Below, in pieces: positions 39,660 to 49,439 of a stretch of DNA of 55,855 nt (positions within the stretch are counted from its first letter, which is position 1; every line of letters begins with the position of its first letter). The position numbers were made by a program, and so were the translations under genes. The stretch comes from Terriglobia bacterium (lineage in GTDB: Bacteria; Acidobacteriota; Terriglobia; UBA7540), in NCBI GenBank assembly GCA_020072925.1, contig JAIQGA010000010.1, forward strand, positions 1-55,855. The letters are read 5' to 3'. The notes under the pieces are model-generated. The model ran no database searches, was not told the DNA's origin, and saw only the letters and a list, made by a program, of their open reading frames with translations.

Positions 39660-41567
39660 ATGGGGAGAAACAAGCAGCGAGGGATGACGCGGAGAAGATT
39701 TCTTGGAAGTTCGTTGGCGGGCTTGTGGGCGTTGCAGTGCCCCTGGTCAAAGCCGAGCACTGCCGCTTCCCTACGAGACTCAGGAATGCCGGGCCAGGCG
39801 CGGGGAACCCAATCCCCGCACACCTTCGGCTGGAAAGGCGAACAATTCCTCCTCGATGGCAAGCCCTTCCAGATTATCTCCGGCTCGATGCACTACCCGC
39901 GCGTGCCGCGCGCTTACTGGCGCGACCGCATGCGCAAGCTGCGCGCCAAGGGGCTCAACACACTCTGCACGTACTGCTTCTGGAATCTCCACGAACCGGA
40001 GCGAGGCAAGTTCGATTTCACCGGCAATCTCGATGTGGCCGCCTACATCAAGACCGCGCAGGAGGAAGGGCTGTGGGTGCTATTGCGCACGGGCCCCTAT
40101 AACTGCTCGGAGTGGGACTTCGGCGGTCTGCCCGCGTGGCTTTTGCGGACACCCAATATCAAGGTGCGGACCACGGACCCGAAGTTCTTGAAGCCCGCGG
40201 GAGAATATCTGCAGCGCTTGGGGAGGGAAGTGGCAGGACTGCAAATCACCCAGGGCGGACCGATCGTCATGGTCCAGGTCGAGAATGAATACGGCTCGTT
40301 CGGGAGTGACCACGCTTACATGAGCGCCATTCGCCGGCTCATCCGCGATGCAGGACTTCAAGTAACACTTTACACTTCGGACGGCTCCGAACCCCGCATG
40401 CTTGAGGGCGGCACTCTGCCCGGAGTGCTCTCGGTGATCAACTTCGGGGCAGGCGACGCCGCGCGCGAGTTCGCCAATTTCGCCAAATTCCGCCAGGGCG
40501 TGCCACGCATGTGCGGCGAGTATTGGGTGGGATGGTTCGATCACTGGGGCGAGCAACACCACGAAGTTCCATTTGACGTGGGCGTGAAGGGCCTGGACTG
40601 GATGCTCGGGCAGGGCATCTCGGTGAACCTTTACATGGCCCACGGTGGGACGTCCTTCGGGTTCATGAGCGGGGCCAATTTCGATAAGGCCTATCAACCC
40701 GACATATCGAGTTACGACTACGACTCTCCGCTCGATGAGGCGGGGCGACCCACGGAAAAATTCTTCGCCTTCCGCGAGACCATCAAGAAATATCTGCCCA
40801 AGGGAACGCAACTGCCGCGCGTCCCTGCGCCGCTTGCAGAGATTGCCATCCCGCGCTTCGGGCTCGGCGAATCTGCGGGGCTGACGGACCTGCTCGGCAA
40901 GGCCGGGACAGCGGAGCGGCCGCGAACCATGGAGCAGTTAGGCCAGTCGTACGGCTTCGTCCTCTACCGTAAAGCCATCGAGCGCGCGGCCAGCGGGAAG
41001 CTGGAAATCGCCGAGGCGAGAGACTACGCCGTGGTCTGGCAAGGTGGAAAGCGCCTGGGCACGCTCGACCGGCGACTTGGGCAAAAGACGCTGCCGGTGG
41101 AACTGGCCGCCGGCCAACCGCTCGAAATATTGGTGGAGAACATGGGGCGCACCAACTTTGGGCCGCGGATGGTGGACGACCGCAAAGGGATCGTCGGCTC
41201 GGTCAAGCTGAATGGGCAAGTACTCACGGGCTGGGAGCACTACACGCTGCCGATGGAAAATCTGGAACGCTTGAAATTCTCATCGGCCGCCAAAGGAGCG
41301 CCGGCTTTCTATCGCGGGGAATTCAAGCTGGCGTCGGTGGGCGATACTTTCCTCGACATGCGCGGGTGGGGCAAGGGATACGTGTGGGTTAACGGCCACA
41401 ACCTGGGACGTTACTGGAGGATCGGTCCGCAGCAGACGCTTTATGTTCCCGCCGTCTGGCTTCGGCCTGGAGCGAACACGGTTATCGTGCTGGACCTCGA
41501 GTCGGGCGGGGGACGGTCCATCGAGGGGCTGAAGGATTCCGTTTGGGAAACCCCGGGGAAGAATTGA
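39660..41567 (+). CDS. Tat-exported GH35 beta-galactosidase
   Basis: 635 residues from the ATG that follows GGAGGAG. Twin-arginine signal MTRRRFLGSSLAG near the N-terminus. GH35 TIM-barrel motifs: SGSMHYPRVPRAYWRDR, LRTGPYNCSEWDFGGLPAWLL, VQVENEYGSFG with acid/base Glu210, and CGEYWVGWFDHWG with nucleophile Glu287. C-terminal jelly-roll domains end with GKGYVWVNGHNLGRYW, the galactose-binding-like module of this family. Probably hydrolyses beta-galactosides outside the cytoplasm. Confidence 0.93.
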   Translation: MGRNKQRGMTRRRFLGSSLAGLWALQCPWSKPSTAASLRDSGMPGQARGTQSPHTFGWKGEQFLLDGKPFQIISGSMHYPRVPRAYWRDRMRKLRAKGLNTLCTYCFWNLHEPERGKFDFTGNLDVAAYIKTAQEEGLWVLLRTGPYNCSEWDFGGLPAWLLRTPNIKVRTTDPKFLKPAGEYLQRLGREVAGLQITQGGPIVMVQVENEYGSFGSDHAYMSAIRRLIRDAGLQVTLYTSDGSEPRMLEGGTLPGVLSVINFGAGDAAREFANFAKFRQGVPRMCGEYWVGWFDHWGEQHHEVPFDVGVKGLDWMLGQGISVNLYMAHGGTSFGFMSGANFDKAYQPDISSYDYDSPLDEAGRPTEKFFAFRETIKKYLPKGTQLPRVPAPLAEIAIPRFGLGESAGLTDLLGKAGTAERPRTMEQLGQSYGFVLYRKAIERAASGKLEIAEARDYAVVWQGGKRLGTLDRRLGQKTLPVELAAGQPLEILVENMGRTNFGPRMVDDRKGIVGSVKLNGQVLTGWEHYTLPMENLERLKFSSAAKGAPAFYRGEFKLASVGDTFLDMRGWGKGYVWVNGHNLGRYWRIGPQQTLYVPAVWLRPGANTVIVLDLESGGGRSIEGLKDSVWETPGKN

Positions 41568-41682
41568 GTCATTTAGCGATTTGGTGATTTTGTGATTGGG
41601 TCATTTGAAAACCATCACAGGGGGCATACTAACTGAAATGATAAAATCATAAAATCACTAAATCACAAAATCGCTAAATGGC
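41565..41682. repeat. Word-repeat block 14 (ATTTAGCGATTTGGTGATT words, inverted arms)
   Basis: Left arm (41570-41608) CATTTAGCGATTTGGTGATT words; right arm (41637-41680) AAATCACTAAATCACAAAATC words. It separates convergent GH35 and lptFG genes and ends 3 bases before the palindrome copy 4. It could act as a bidirectional terminator. Confidence 0.8.
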
Positions 41683-41685
41683 CCT

Positions 41686-41701
41686 TGTCGACGCGCCGAC
41701 A
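41686..41701. repeat. Palindrome TGTCGRCGCGYCGACA, copy 4
   Basis: TGTCGACGCGCCGACA, immediately beyond block 14 and 17 bases from the lptFG stop codon. A GAAAGCTTTC inverted repeat follows. Confidence 0.82.
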
Positions 41702-41718
41702 CATTTGAAAGCTTTCCT

Positions 41719-44025
41719 TTAAGTTTTCACCCGCAGCAGCATGTAGACCCCCGCCAGGCCAAAGAGCACATCCGGCGACCACGCCGCCACCGAAGGCGGA
41801 AGCTGGCTGAGGTTGCCCATCGCCTCGAACAGGCCGGAGATCGACCAGTAGAGGATGGCGATGCCGATACTCACCGCCACGCCCGAGAGCGCGCCCTTGC
41901 CTCCCAGGGAAAACGAAAAGGGAATCGCAATCAAAGTAATCACGAAGGCGATGAGCGGGAAAGAAAACTTGGTGTAGAACTGCACCGAGAGCCGCACCAC
42001 GTCGAAGCCGCTCTGGCGCAGCTCGTTGATGTAGCGGCGCAGCTCGAGCACGCTCATCTGCTCGGAGGTCCGAACTTCCTTCTTGAAGTACGTGGGCGGT
42101 TCGCTCAACTCGCGGAAGGTGGCCACGGAGAAGGGCATGTAGTGGGTCACGCGATCGCCGTCCAGGTCGCGCACCCAGCCGTTCTCCAGCACCCAGCCGT
42201 GTATCGGCTCTTCCCAAAACGCCCGCTCCGCGTAGATGCGGCGCGTCATCGTGAAGCTCTGCGGGTTCAGCTCAAAAACCGAAAGGTGGCCAAAGATGTT
42301 CTGGTCGGGATCAAAGAACCGGTAATTGTAGATTCGGTTTGACTCCCCAAAAATCCATTGGCGGTCAGGCCGATAGAAGGTCTGCGCGGGCTTGCCCTTG
42401 ATTTGATTGCGCAGGGCGCTCTGGCGCTGGTTGGTTTCGGGAAGGATCCGGTCCTCAAGCCCGAACATGCCCACGCTCAGGATCGCCGCCGCGAGCAAGA
42501 CCGGAACGCAAACCCGGTACAGGCTGATGCCCGCGGATTTCATGGCGACGATCTGATTGGTCTTTGTTAACAGGCTGAAATTCACGAGGGTTGCCACCAG
42601 AATACTCAAGGGAAGCATTAAGTACATCACCTGGGGCAGGAGGAAACGGTAGTAGTTGAGCACCACGGTCACCGCGGTATGGGTACGCACGATGTCGCCG
42701 AGAAGCTGGAAAAAATCGAAGATGGCGTATACGCCCGTAAACGTCACCAGCAGGATGCCGAAGTAGAAAGTCCAGCCGCGGATGACGTAGAGGTCGAGGA
42801 TCTGGAGAAACCTTCCTCCTGCCGGGCGTGGCGCGACAAGCGGCGCGGCCAGGGGCGTGGCGCGCGGCCGGGCGCGGCGATGCTGCCACCAGCGCGTGAC
42901 GTCCTCGATCACATCCTGAATAATCTGCAGGCGGGTTCGCACCCGACGAAGGTTAGCCAGCATGAGAATTCCCGCGACCGCGAAGAGCAGGTTGGCCATC
43001 CAGAGGCCAATGACGGGCGAGATCCGCCCCTGCTTGGCCAGGCTCAGGCCAAACGCCATCATGATGTAGTAAATGAAGACCAGCAGAATGGTGAGCATCA
43101 GTCCCACGGCCTTGCCGCCCTTGCGCGTCGAGAGGCCAAGCGGAATACCCACCAGGGCAAGCACCAGCGTGGCGACGGGGAGGGCCAGGCGATAGTGCCA
43201 TTCGACCACGGCGGCCTGCCGCTCCCGGGGATTCCCCGTCATGGCCAGGAGTTGAGACGCGGAGAGCAGCGGCGGCGAGCGTCGCTCGACGGCCGGCGCG
43301 CCGCCCTGGTCGAGGGGAATGGGAATATCCGTATCGGTGAAGGAGACGACGGAGTATTGCTCCGGGTGCTGGGAATCGATCTGATGCGTCGTGCCATGTT
43401 CCAGGTGCAACATCAAGCGGTCTTGGGCGGGTTCGTTGACAAGCACCCCGCTTTCCGCTAACGTTACCTTGACCTGCTCGTGCTGTGTGATATCGGCGAT
43501 GAAAACGCCGCGCCAACGCGAGCGAGAGCCGGTAACGTCCTCCAGGTAGAGCAGCAGATTGGGGAATTGCTCGATAAAGACCCGCGGTTGGATTTCGTAC
43601 GGCACCTGGCTGGCCTTGAGCCCCGTCTCCATATGATTCAGTTTCCGGGCGGCTTGGGGACCGAGAAACATGCTCATCCAGAGCGTGAGGCCCCAACCCG
43701 CCAATGCCAGCATCATCACCGGTCGGATGAACTGGGCAAGGCCAATGCCCGCGGCGCGCACCGCGATGACCTCGCCGTCTGCCGCCATCCGGCTCAAGCC
43801 GATGAGCGTTCCTACCAGGATGGCCATTGGAATCGTCAGCACCAGAATGCTGGGAACCGGAAGCACGAAAAGGGTCAAAGTGCTGGCAAGGGGCAGGTCG
43901 TGACGGACCACCATTTCCAGCAGGCGCCCCAGTTGACGGACGAAGATCACGAAGGTGAAGATCAAGACTCCGAGCAGCGCGTGCGAGATGATCTCTTTCA
44001 GAATGTAGCGGGTGAGTATGCGCAT
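41719..44025 (-). CDS. lptFG: LptF-LptG fusion permease of the LPS exporter
   Basis: 768 residues holding two complete LptF/LptG-family units in one chain. Unit 1 (about 1-365): MRILTRYILKEIISHALLG, six membrane helices and a periplasmic beta-jellyroll domain. Unit 2 (about 400-768) repeats the pattern: LQILDLYVIRGWTFYFGILLVTFTG, helices, jellyroll (RQWIFGESNRIYNYRFFDP), and the final helices. The two are joined by a basic, Pro/Arg/Ala-rich linker (about 370-398). LptF and LptG normally form a heterodimer with the LptB ATPase; here the dimer is covalent. Consistent with the Kdo genes elsewhere in the window. Confidence 0.93.
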   Translation of the reverse strand: MRILTRYILKEIISHALLGVLIFTFVIFVRQLGRLLEMVVRHDLPLASTLTLFVLPVPSILVLTIPMAILVGTLIGLSRMAADGEVIAVRAAGIGLAQFIRPVMMLALAGWGLTLWMSMFLGPQAARKLNHMETGLKASQVPYEIQPRVFIEQFPNLLLYLEDVTGSRSRWRGVFIADITQHEQVKVTLAESGVLVNEPAQDRLMLHLEHGTTHQIDSQHPEQYSVVSFTDTDIPIPLDQGGAPAVERRSPPLLSASQLLAMTGNPRERQAAVVEWHYRLALPVATLVLALVGIPLGLSTRKGGKAVGLMLTILLVFIYYIMMAFGLSLAKQGRISPVIGLWMANLLFAVAGILMLANLRRVRTRLQIIQDVIEDVTRWWQHRRARPRATPLAAPLVAPRPAGGRFLQILDLYVIRGWTFYFGILLVTFTGVYAIFDFFQLLGDIVRTHTAVTVVLNYYRFLLPQVMYLMLPLSILVATLVNFSLLTKTNQIVAMKSAGISLYRVCVPVLLAAAILSVGMFGLEDRILPETNQRQSALRNQIKGKPAQTFYRPDRQWIFGESNRIYNYRFFDPDQNIFGHLSVFELNPQSFTMTRRIYAERAFWEEPIHGWVLENGWVRDLDGDRVTHYMPFSVATFRELSEPPTYFKKEVRTSEQMSVLELRRYINELRQSGFDVVRLSVQFYTKFSFPLIAFVITLIAIPFSFSLGGKGALSGVAVSIGIAILYWSISGLFEAMGNLSQLPPSVAAWSPDVLFGLAGVYMLLRVKT

Positions 44026-44137
44026 GCGTCGTGCGGCCCGGCGGGGCGCGGCGGGTTCTTGCCCCGGCCCCAGGGGCCAACTTCCGCTATGCTAGCACAC
44101 TCATTTCGATACCGTAAAGGAAGCGCCTCCTAACCCC

Positions 44138-46306
44138 ATGCCGCCCACCTACTTGATGCTCCTCTGGCACATGCACCAGCCCTTCTACAAGGACCTGGCC
44201 GAAGGTGTCTACACCATGCCCTGGGTCCGCCTGCACGGCCTCAAGGACTACTACGGCATGGTGGCCATGCTGGAGGAGTTTCCTTCCGTCCACGCGACAT
44301 TCAATCTCGTCCCTTCGCTTGTTGTCCAGATTCAGGACTACGCGCGCGACACCGCGCGCGAGCGCCCTTACGAGGTGGCCTTCAAGCGTGTCGAGGAACT
44401 TGACGCGGACGACCGTGAAGCTTTGCTCACCTCCGCTTTCCAGGTGAACCACGAGAACCTGCTGAGCCGCTATCCGCGATTCAAGGAGTTGTGGGAGAAA
44501 TCCCGTGCCACCGATCTCCCCACCGCCGCCCGCCTCTTCACCGCCCAGGACCTGCTGGATCTCCAGGTGTTGTCGCAAATAGCTTGGTTCGACGAAATCT
44601 ATCTGGAGAAGGACCCCACCATTTGCCTCCTGATGGAAATGGAGCGCGGCTATTCCGAGGAAGACAAGGCGTTACTGCGGAAAAAAGAAATCGAATTACT
44701 TAAAGCAATACTTGAAGAATATGGAAAGGCCGCCGCGCGGGGTCAGGTTGAACTGTCAACCTCACCTTTTTACCATCCGATTCTCCCCCTGCTTTGCGAT
44801 ACGAACATCGCCTCGGAATCGAATCCCGGCGTGAGACTCCCTCACCACCGATTCCGGCACCCGGAAGACGCTCGAGCGCAATTGGCCGCCGCTGTCGAGC
44901 TTCACGAAAGCGTTTTTGGGCAGCGGCCGCGTGGCTTCTGGCCAAGCGAGGGCAGCGTTTCCGACGAAGTCCTGCGCTTGGCCATCGATCAGGGCTTTGA
45001 GTGGGCGGCGACGGATGAAGGTGTGCTGGCACGCTCCCGCCAGATGGGATTCCACCGCCAGGCCGACGGCTCGGTGGCCGGAGGAGAAGAGCTCTATCGG
45101 CCGCACCACTTCATCGCCGACAACCGAACCATCGGGCTGTTCTTTCGCGACCACCAGCTCTCCGACCTGATCGGTTTCGTCTACATGCGCATGGATCCGC
45201 GCGCCGCCGCCACCGATCTCTACCGGCGCATTCAGGCCGCCGGCCGAAGCACCGGCGACCGCCCGGCCATCGTCTCCGTGATTCTGGATGGCGAAAACGC
45301 CTGGGAGTACTACCGGGGTAACGGCAGGGAATTCCTGCGGAACTTTTACGGCATGCTGGCGGAGGACGGGCCCGTGCGCGCCGTGACCGCATCCGAAGCG
45401 CTAAAGCTTGCCCAACCCGGAGCGTTGCCTCATATCGTCCCCGGCTCGTGGATCAACGCCAATTTCGATGTCTGGCTGGGAGCCGACGAGGACAATCGTG
45501 CTTGGGATCTGCTGAAGGAAGCGCGCGATTACTATGCACAGCATGCTCAGGACCCGGACGTCGATCCCGAGAGCGCCCGCATGGCGCGGCAGGAGCTCTG
45601 GATCGCGGAGGGCAGCGATTGGTGCTGGTGGTATGGGCCCGAGCATTCCACGGCCAATGACGAAGAGTTTGACCTCCTCTACCGGAAACATTTGAGCAAC
45701 TTTTACCGCATGCTGGGCGGCTCGCCCGCGGATGAACTGGCCGTGCCCATCAAGCGGCCGCGTGTGCGAGCGGTGACGGTGCCGCCTAGCGCCCGAATCG
45801 AGCCGCGTGTGGACGGGGAAGTCACCAACTACTTCGAGTGGCTGGGCGCCGGCATTTACATGCCCGACTACCGCTCCGGCTCGATGCACGGCGCGGCGCA
45901 GTTGCTCGAAGCGCTCTATTACGGGTTCAGCGATAAGACGCTCTACCTGCGTCTCGATTTGGGAGACCAGTTCCTCAAGACTCACCCGGAGTTCGAGGTG
46001 CGGGTCAATATCGATGGGGACAATCGGGCTCGCTTGCACGCCCTGGTCAACCAGCACGGCGTGCGTATGATTGAATTCTGGAAGCGCGAGGAGCCATTGC
46101 TTGTGCCCCTGGGAACCGGCGATCAGGTGCAAGTGGCGTTCGGGCACATCGTCGAGATTGGACTTGCCTACAGCCTACTCGGCTTGGTGCCGGAGGAGCA
46201 GGTGCGCTTACAAGTCTCGATCTGGGTCAATGAACTACCACTTCAAGTGTTGCCTCAGGAAGGGTGGCTTATCCTCCAGTTGACTGAGGACTTGGTAAGT
46301 TGGTGA
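44138..46306 (+). CDS. Glycoside hydrolase family 57 protein
   Basis: 722 residues. GH57 alpha-glucan-active enzyme (amylase, amylopullulanase or branching type). Signatures are LMLLWHMHQPFYKD at the N-terminus, FNLVPSLV, FWPSEGSVSDE with the likely nucleophile Glu271, and VSVILDGENAWEYY with the likely acid/base Asp384. The last 200 residues form a DUF1926-like beta domain. No signal peptide, so probably cytoplasmic and acting on glycogen-like polymer. Divergently oriented from lptFG across 112 bases. Confidence 0.9.
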   Translation: MPPTYLMLLWHMHQPFYKDLAEGVYTMPWVRLHGLKDYYGMVAMLEEFPSVHATFNLVPSLVVQIQDYARDTARERPYEVAFKRVEELDADDREALLTSAFQVNHENLLSRYPRFKELWEKSRATDLPTAARLFTAQDLLDLQVLSQIAWFDEIYLEKDPTICLLMEMERGYSEEDKALLRKKEIELLKAILEEYGKAAARGQVELSTSPFYHPILPLLCDTNIASESNPGVRLPHHRFRHPEDARAQLAAAVELHESVFGQRPRGFWPSEGSVSDEVLRLAIDQGFEWAATDEGVLARSRQMGFHRQADGSVAGGEELYRPHHFIADNRTIGLFFRDHQLSDLIGFVYMRMDPRAAATDLYRRIQAAGRSTGDRPAIVSVILDGENAWEYYRGNGREFLRNFYGMLAEDGPVRAVTASEALKLAQPGALPHIVPGSWINANFDVWLGADEDNRAWDLLKEARDYYAQHAQDPDVDPESARMARQELWIAEGSDWCWWYGPEHSTANDEEFDLLYRKHLSNFYRMLGGSPADELAVPIKRPRVRAVTVPPSARIEPRVDGEVTNYFEWLGAGIYMPDYRSGSMHGAAQLLEALYYGFSDKTLYLRLDLGDQFLKTHPEFEVRVNIDGDNRARLHALVNQHGVRMIEFWKREEPLLVPLGTGDQVQVAFGHIVEIGLAYSLLGLVPEEQVRLQVSIWVNELPLQVLPQEGWLILQLTEDLVSW

Positions 46307-46316
46307 AGGAGCAGAT

Positions 46317-46590
46317 AACAGTTATCAGTTGAGGGTTTAGGGTTGAGGGTCGAGAGCACAAGAACGCGAGAGCCGATGATGATCCCAGCCGTGCGCTAGT
46401 GCCCCGTCCCGTTTAATTGTTTCCAGCTACCAAAAAGGCGGCGGCTCCGCTGCCGCCTTGCGATGCCGGCCCACGGCAGTTGCAAGGACTTAAGCGGGAC
46501 AGCACGCTGGACTCCACGTCTCAACCCTCAACTCTCGACCCTGAACTCTTCACCGAGGACTATCAACTGTTGACTGCTCTGCTCACTTCC
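46317..46590. repeat. Word-repeat block 15 (GTTGAGGGTTTAGGGTTGAGG words, inverted arms)
   Basis: Left arm (46320-46356) CAGTTGAGGGTTTAGGGTTG; right arm (46517-46577) CTCAACCCTCAACTCTCGACC words. Between them a second inverted pair, GTCCCG(T)TTAA at 46406-46416 and TTAA(G)CGGGAC at 46491-46501, encloses a terminator hairpin. The block spans the gap between two convergent genes. Confidence 0.75.
46435..46459 (-). terminator. Rho-independent terminator candidate
   Basis: Stem AAGGCGGC/GCCGCCTT with a 9-base loop; on the minus strand it is followed by a U run (CCTTTTTGG). Well placed to end the minus-strand beta-propeller gene. Confidence 0.55.
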
Positions 46591-47788
46591 CCCCCAGCCA
46601 ATCCGGCACCACCACATCCACCGGTCGGACGCCCACGGGGATTGCGGTAAGCAGCCCTGGGGGATTGGTCTGAAGAATGGCAAGGGAGTTTGCCGCAGCG
46701 TCCGCCACGGCCAGAAAGCGTTCGTCCGGCGTAAGGGCGAGCGCGCGTGGTTCGAGGCCCACGTGCACGGAGGCGAGCAACTCGCGGGTTTGGACGGCCA
46801 GCGCCATTACGGAGCCATCGCCGGCACTGGCGATATAGAGCACACTGGAATCCCGGCGGAAGATTCCCGTCACCGGGTCGTGGCCAGTGGGAAAACTCTG
46901 CTCGACGTTGTCATGCGCGGCATCGACGATGACCATGCTGGTGCCCAGCGCGCCGAGCACGAAGATTTCTCCGCCGTCGGGCTTGAGCGCCAGCACGCCG
47001 GGCCGAAGCCCGAGTTCGATGTGGGAGAGAAGTTGGCGCGTCGCCACCTCGACTGCGGAGATCTTTTCTTCACCGGCGTCCGCAACAAAAACCTTCGAGT
47101 TGTCGGGAAGAACCACCATGGCGCCCGGCTCTTTGCCGACCTCGACCGAGCCCAGCACCTTTCGTGATTCCGTGCTGACAAAATAGAGGCGATTGCTCGC
47201 AGCCACCGAAGCGATCAGCGTTTTGCCATCTGGAGTAAGCGCGAGCCCAGAAAGGGCAGCAGCCAAGGGCATACGTCCCTCGGGTGTCAAAGAACTCTCC
47301 GGGGGGACGCCCGCCGCCACGCGGGCAAGTTCCTTTCCCGTTTCGCCGTCCAGAAAAACAATTTCTCCTTTTGAAGGGTACAGAACGAAGGCGTGGCGGC
47401 CATCGGCGGAGAAAGCCAAATCGCGCGCGCTCGTTCCGATCGCAAGAGTCTTGGTCACCTCGAGCTCGGGATAGGCCACGATGCTGATCTTCCCTGAGGC
47501 GGAAACCACCCAGAGTTCCCGGCTTTGGGGGCGAGCGACGGCGCGTTCCGGTTGGGCTGCCACAGGGATAAACTTCACCACCTGAAACTTCGCCATGTCG
47601 ACGGCGGCCACCGTGGCGCTCTGGTTGTTGACGACGAAAGCCACGTAGGGGCGAGGCGCGGGGGCCCGGCGCTTGGCGCAGGCGAGTGTCCCCAGCAGGA
47701 GGAGAAGACTCAAGGGCAGGGTTGCGAACGAACCTGGGTGGAGTCGCCGGCGAGCAATGTGACGGGGCAGAAAGGCGAAGCGCTTCAT
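46583..47788 (-). CDS. YVTN-type beta-propeller exported protein
   Basis: 401 residues. Hydrophobic signal LPLSLLLLLGTLACAK with a possible lipobox Cys, so perhaps a lipoprotein. The mature chain is made of about seven repeats with the pattern GxxPxxxAxxPDGxxxxVxxxxxxxVxxVD (for example VGLEPRALALTPDERFLAVAD), the YVTN/lactonase-like propeller. The ATG at 47788 gives the signal peptide directly; no clear ribosome site. Probably a binding scaffold in the periplasm. Confidence 0.85.
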   Translation of the reverse strand: MKRFAFLPRHIARRRLHPGSFATLPLSLLLLLGTLACAKRRAPAPRPYVAFVVNNQSATVAAVDMAKFQVVKFIPVAAQPERAVARPQSRELWVVSASGKISIVAYPELEVTKTLAIGTSARDLAFSADGRHAFVLYPSKGEIVFLDGETGKELARVAAGVPPESSLTPEGRMPLAAALSGLALTPDGKTLIASVAASNRLYFVSTESRKVLGSVEVGKEPGAMVVLPDNSKVFVADAGEEKISAVEVATRQLLSHIELGLRPGVLALKPDGGEIFVLGALGTSMVIVDAAHDNVEQSFPTGHDPVTGIFRRDSSVLYIASAGDGSVMALAVQTRELLASVHVGLEPRALALTPDERFLAVADAAANSLAILQTNPPGLLTAIPVGVRPVDVVVPDWLGGK

Positions 47789-47859
47789 GGAGGAAGAAGG
47801 TACAGCGCCGCGCGGGCGCAATCAAGACGAGCGATTACATCAAGTGTTACTTCACATCC

Positions 47860-47875
47860 TGTCGGCGCGTCGACA
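47860..47875. repeat. Palindrome TGTCGRCGCGYCGACA, copy 5
   Basis: TGTCGGCGCGTCGACA; with flanking CC/GG the stem spans 20 bases (47858-47877). It lies 70 bases upstream of the beta-propeller start and 3 bases from block 16. Confidence 0.82.
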
Positions 47876-47877
47876 GG

Positions 47878-48018
47878 CCATTGAGTGATTGAGTGATTGG
47901 GTGATTGAGTGAATTGAAAAATTACTCTGATGCCATTTGGGGTCTTGCCCTTTACAGACAGGCTTGACCTGAAATCACCAATTCGCTCAATCGCTAAATC
48001 ACCCAATCACTCAATGAC
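47878..48018. repeat. Word-repeat block 16 (ATTGAGTGATTGGGTGATTG words, inverted arms)
   Basis: Left arm (47879-47914) CATTGAGTGATTGAGTGATT; right arm (47974-48017) CAATCGCTAAATCACCCAATC words. The right arm includes the stop codon of aroF. Words match blocks 3, 4 and 14. Confidence 0.82.
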
Positions 48019-49072
48019 TCAGTTCGGCGCGCGCCTCCGTCGTGTGCGCGGTGGTGCGGCCCAGCACGCCGGCGATGGCTGTGACTTCTCCCATCAGCGC
48101 CTCGAACTGATCCGGGTAGAGAGACTGATACCCATCCGAGAGCGCGCGTTCCGGCTCAGGGTGGACTTCGACAATCAATCCATCCGCCCCCACCGCCACT
48201 GCCGCGCGTGCCAGAGGCGTGACCTTGTCGCGCTTGCCCGTCCCGTGACTGGGATCGGCGATAATGGGCAAGTGCGAAAGCCGCTTGACGGCCGGGATCA
48301 CGCTCAGGTCCAGCGTATTGCGCGTGTGGTCGGCAAACGTTCGCGAACCCCGCTCGCACAGGATGACGTTGTAGTTGCCCTCGGCGAGGATATATTCCGC
48401 CGCCATCAGGAACTCTTCCAGCGTGGCGGACATGCCGCGCTTCAAAAGCACTGGGCGCTTCGACCGTCCCACGCGTTTCAGGAGCGAGAAGTTCTGCATG
48501 TTGCGCGCGCCCACCTGGAGCACGTCTGCGAATTCTTCCACCAGGTCGCAGTTTTCCGGGTCGATGGTTTCCGTGACGATCATGAGGCCGAACTCCCGCC
48601 GGACCTCCGCCAGGATTTCGAGGCCTTCTTTCCCCAGGCCTTGGAAGCTGTAGGGCGAGGTGCGCGGCTTGAAGGCGCCGCCACGGAACAGTCGCGCGCC
48701 GGCACGGCGCACGCGCTCCGCCGCTGCGAATGCTTGCTCGCGGCTCTCGATGGCACATGGTCCGGCGATCACCTGGAGCTCCTGGCCGCCGAAGGTGACT
48801 CCCGCTTCCTCCGGACCAACCCGGATCAGCGAGTCTTCGTTCTTCACCTCGCGGCTGACCAGCTTATAGGGCTTCGAAACCGGTATGGCCTCGGCGACGC
48901 CGGGAAGGCATTCGAATTCCTCGGGCTCAAGCGGCCCTGGATTGCCCGTAATGCCGATGGCGGTCCGCTGCGCGCCCGGCATCGGATGGGGACGATACCC
49001 CAGCGCCTCGATTCGCTGGCAAACCCGGCGAATGTCTTCTTCCGTCGCTTGCGGCTTCATGACGATCAGCAT
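48011..49072 (-). CDS. aroF: 3-deoxy-7-phosphoheptulonate (DAHP) synthase
   Basis: First step of aromatic amino-acid synthesis: PEP + erythrose-4-phosphate to DAHP. 353 residues from [17 protein letters not shown], which matches the N-terminal ferredoxin-like regulatory domain of this subgroup. The catalytic barrel has [73 protein letters not shown] and [20 protein letters not shown] precedes the chosen ATG. An in-frame ATG at 49252 also has GAGGT upstream and would add 60 residues without family similarity. Expression is probably controlled by the attenuator about 210 bases upstream. Confidence 0.93.
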   Translation of the reverse strand: MLIVMKPQATEEDIRRVCQRIEALGYRPHPMPGAQRTAIGITGNPGPLEPEEFECLPGVAEAIPVSKPYKLVSREVKNEDSLIRVGPEEAGVTFGGQELQVIAGPCAIESREQAFAAAERVRRAGARLFRGGAFKPRTSPYSFQGLGKEGLEILAEVRREFGLMIVTETIDPENCDLVEEFADVLQVGARNMQNFSLLKRVGRSKRPVLLKRGMSATLEEFLMAAEYILAEGNYNVILCERGSRTFADHTRNTLDLSVIPAVKRLSHLPIIADPSHGTGKRDKVTPLARAAVAVGADGLIVEVHPEPERALSDGYQSLYPDQFEALMGEVTAIAGVLGRTTAHTTEARAELSH

Positions 49073-49283
49073 GCTGCCTTCTTTCTGCCCATTTCCTGCT
49101 TCGGAGAGGGAACGACCAGTGTAGTCAACTCGGGCGCGGGACGCAAACGCCGGGTTCGCAGGCTGCGTTGATCGGCGCTCGTCCTTTCGATTAACGCTGT
49201 TCGTCCTTTCCTCTTCGGAGGTCAGGGTGGAGGCTAGGGATTCGGGTTCCATGGATTACCTCACAAGGGAATTTGGCCCATGA

Positions 49284-49323
49284 AATCAAAAAGGCCCGCT
49301 GACCTTTTCGATCAGCGGGCCTT
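49284..49323 (-). terminator. Attenuator terminator of the aroF leader
   Basis: Perfect 12-base stem (AAGGCCCGCTGA/TCAGCGGGCCTT), 9-base loop, followed on the minus strand by TTTTTGATTT. It lies between the aromatic-rich leader peptide and aroF. Its 5' arm can alternatively pair with an identical copy of TCAGCGGGC at the end of the leader peptide gene. Confidence 0.85.
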
Positions 49324-49348
49324 GCTTACTTCCGAACTTGCTTACGCC

Positions 49349-49426
49349 TTACGCGGGCGCCCGCTGACACCTCCGCCAAAAGCTAAAGTAATAAAAGAAG
49401 CGGCCATGTGTCAGCGAGGAATACAT
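49349..49426 (-). CDS. aroF leader peptide (aromatic attenuator)
   Basis: 25 codons, ATG to TAA. Codons 10-17 read F F Y Y F S F W: seven of eight are aromatic, covering all three end products of the pathway aroF starts. The first part (CGCTGACAC, 49408-49416) is complementary to GTGTCAGCG at the end of the peptide gene (49362-49370). The stop codon falls just beyond that second segment, as in classical attenuators. The ribosome site is weak (TAGG), and the promoter leaves only a very short untranslated leader. Confidence 0.8.
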   Translation of the reverse strand: MYSSLTHGRFFYYFSFWRRCQRAPA

Positions 49427-49439
49427 AGTGCGAAAACCT

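Noticed and set aside
49073-49252. Sixty-residue N-terminal extension of AroF
   Set aside because: A GAGGT site makes translation from 49252 possible, but the added residues have no family similarity and the internal ATG has its own ribosome site; left as an alternative start.
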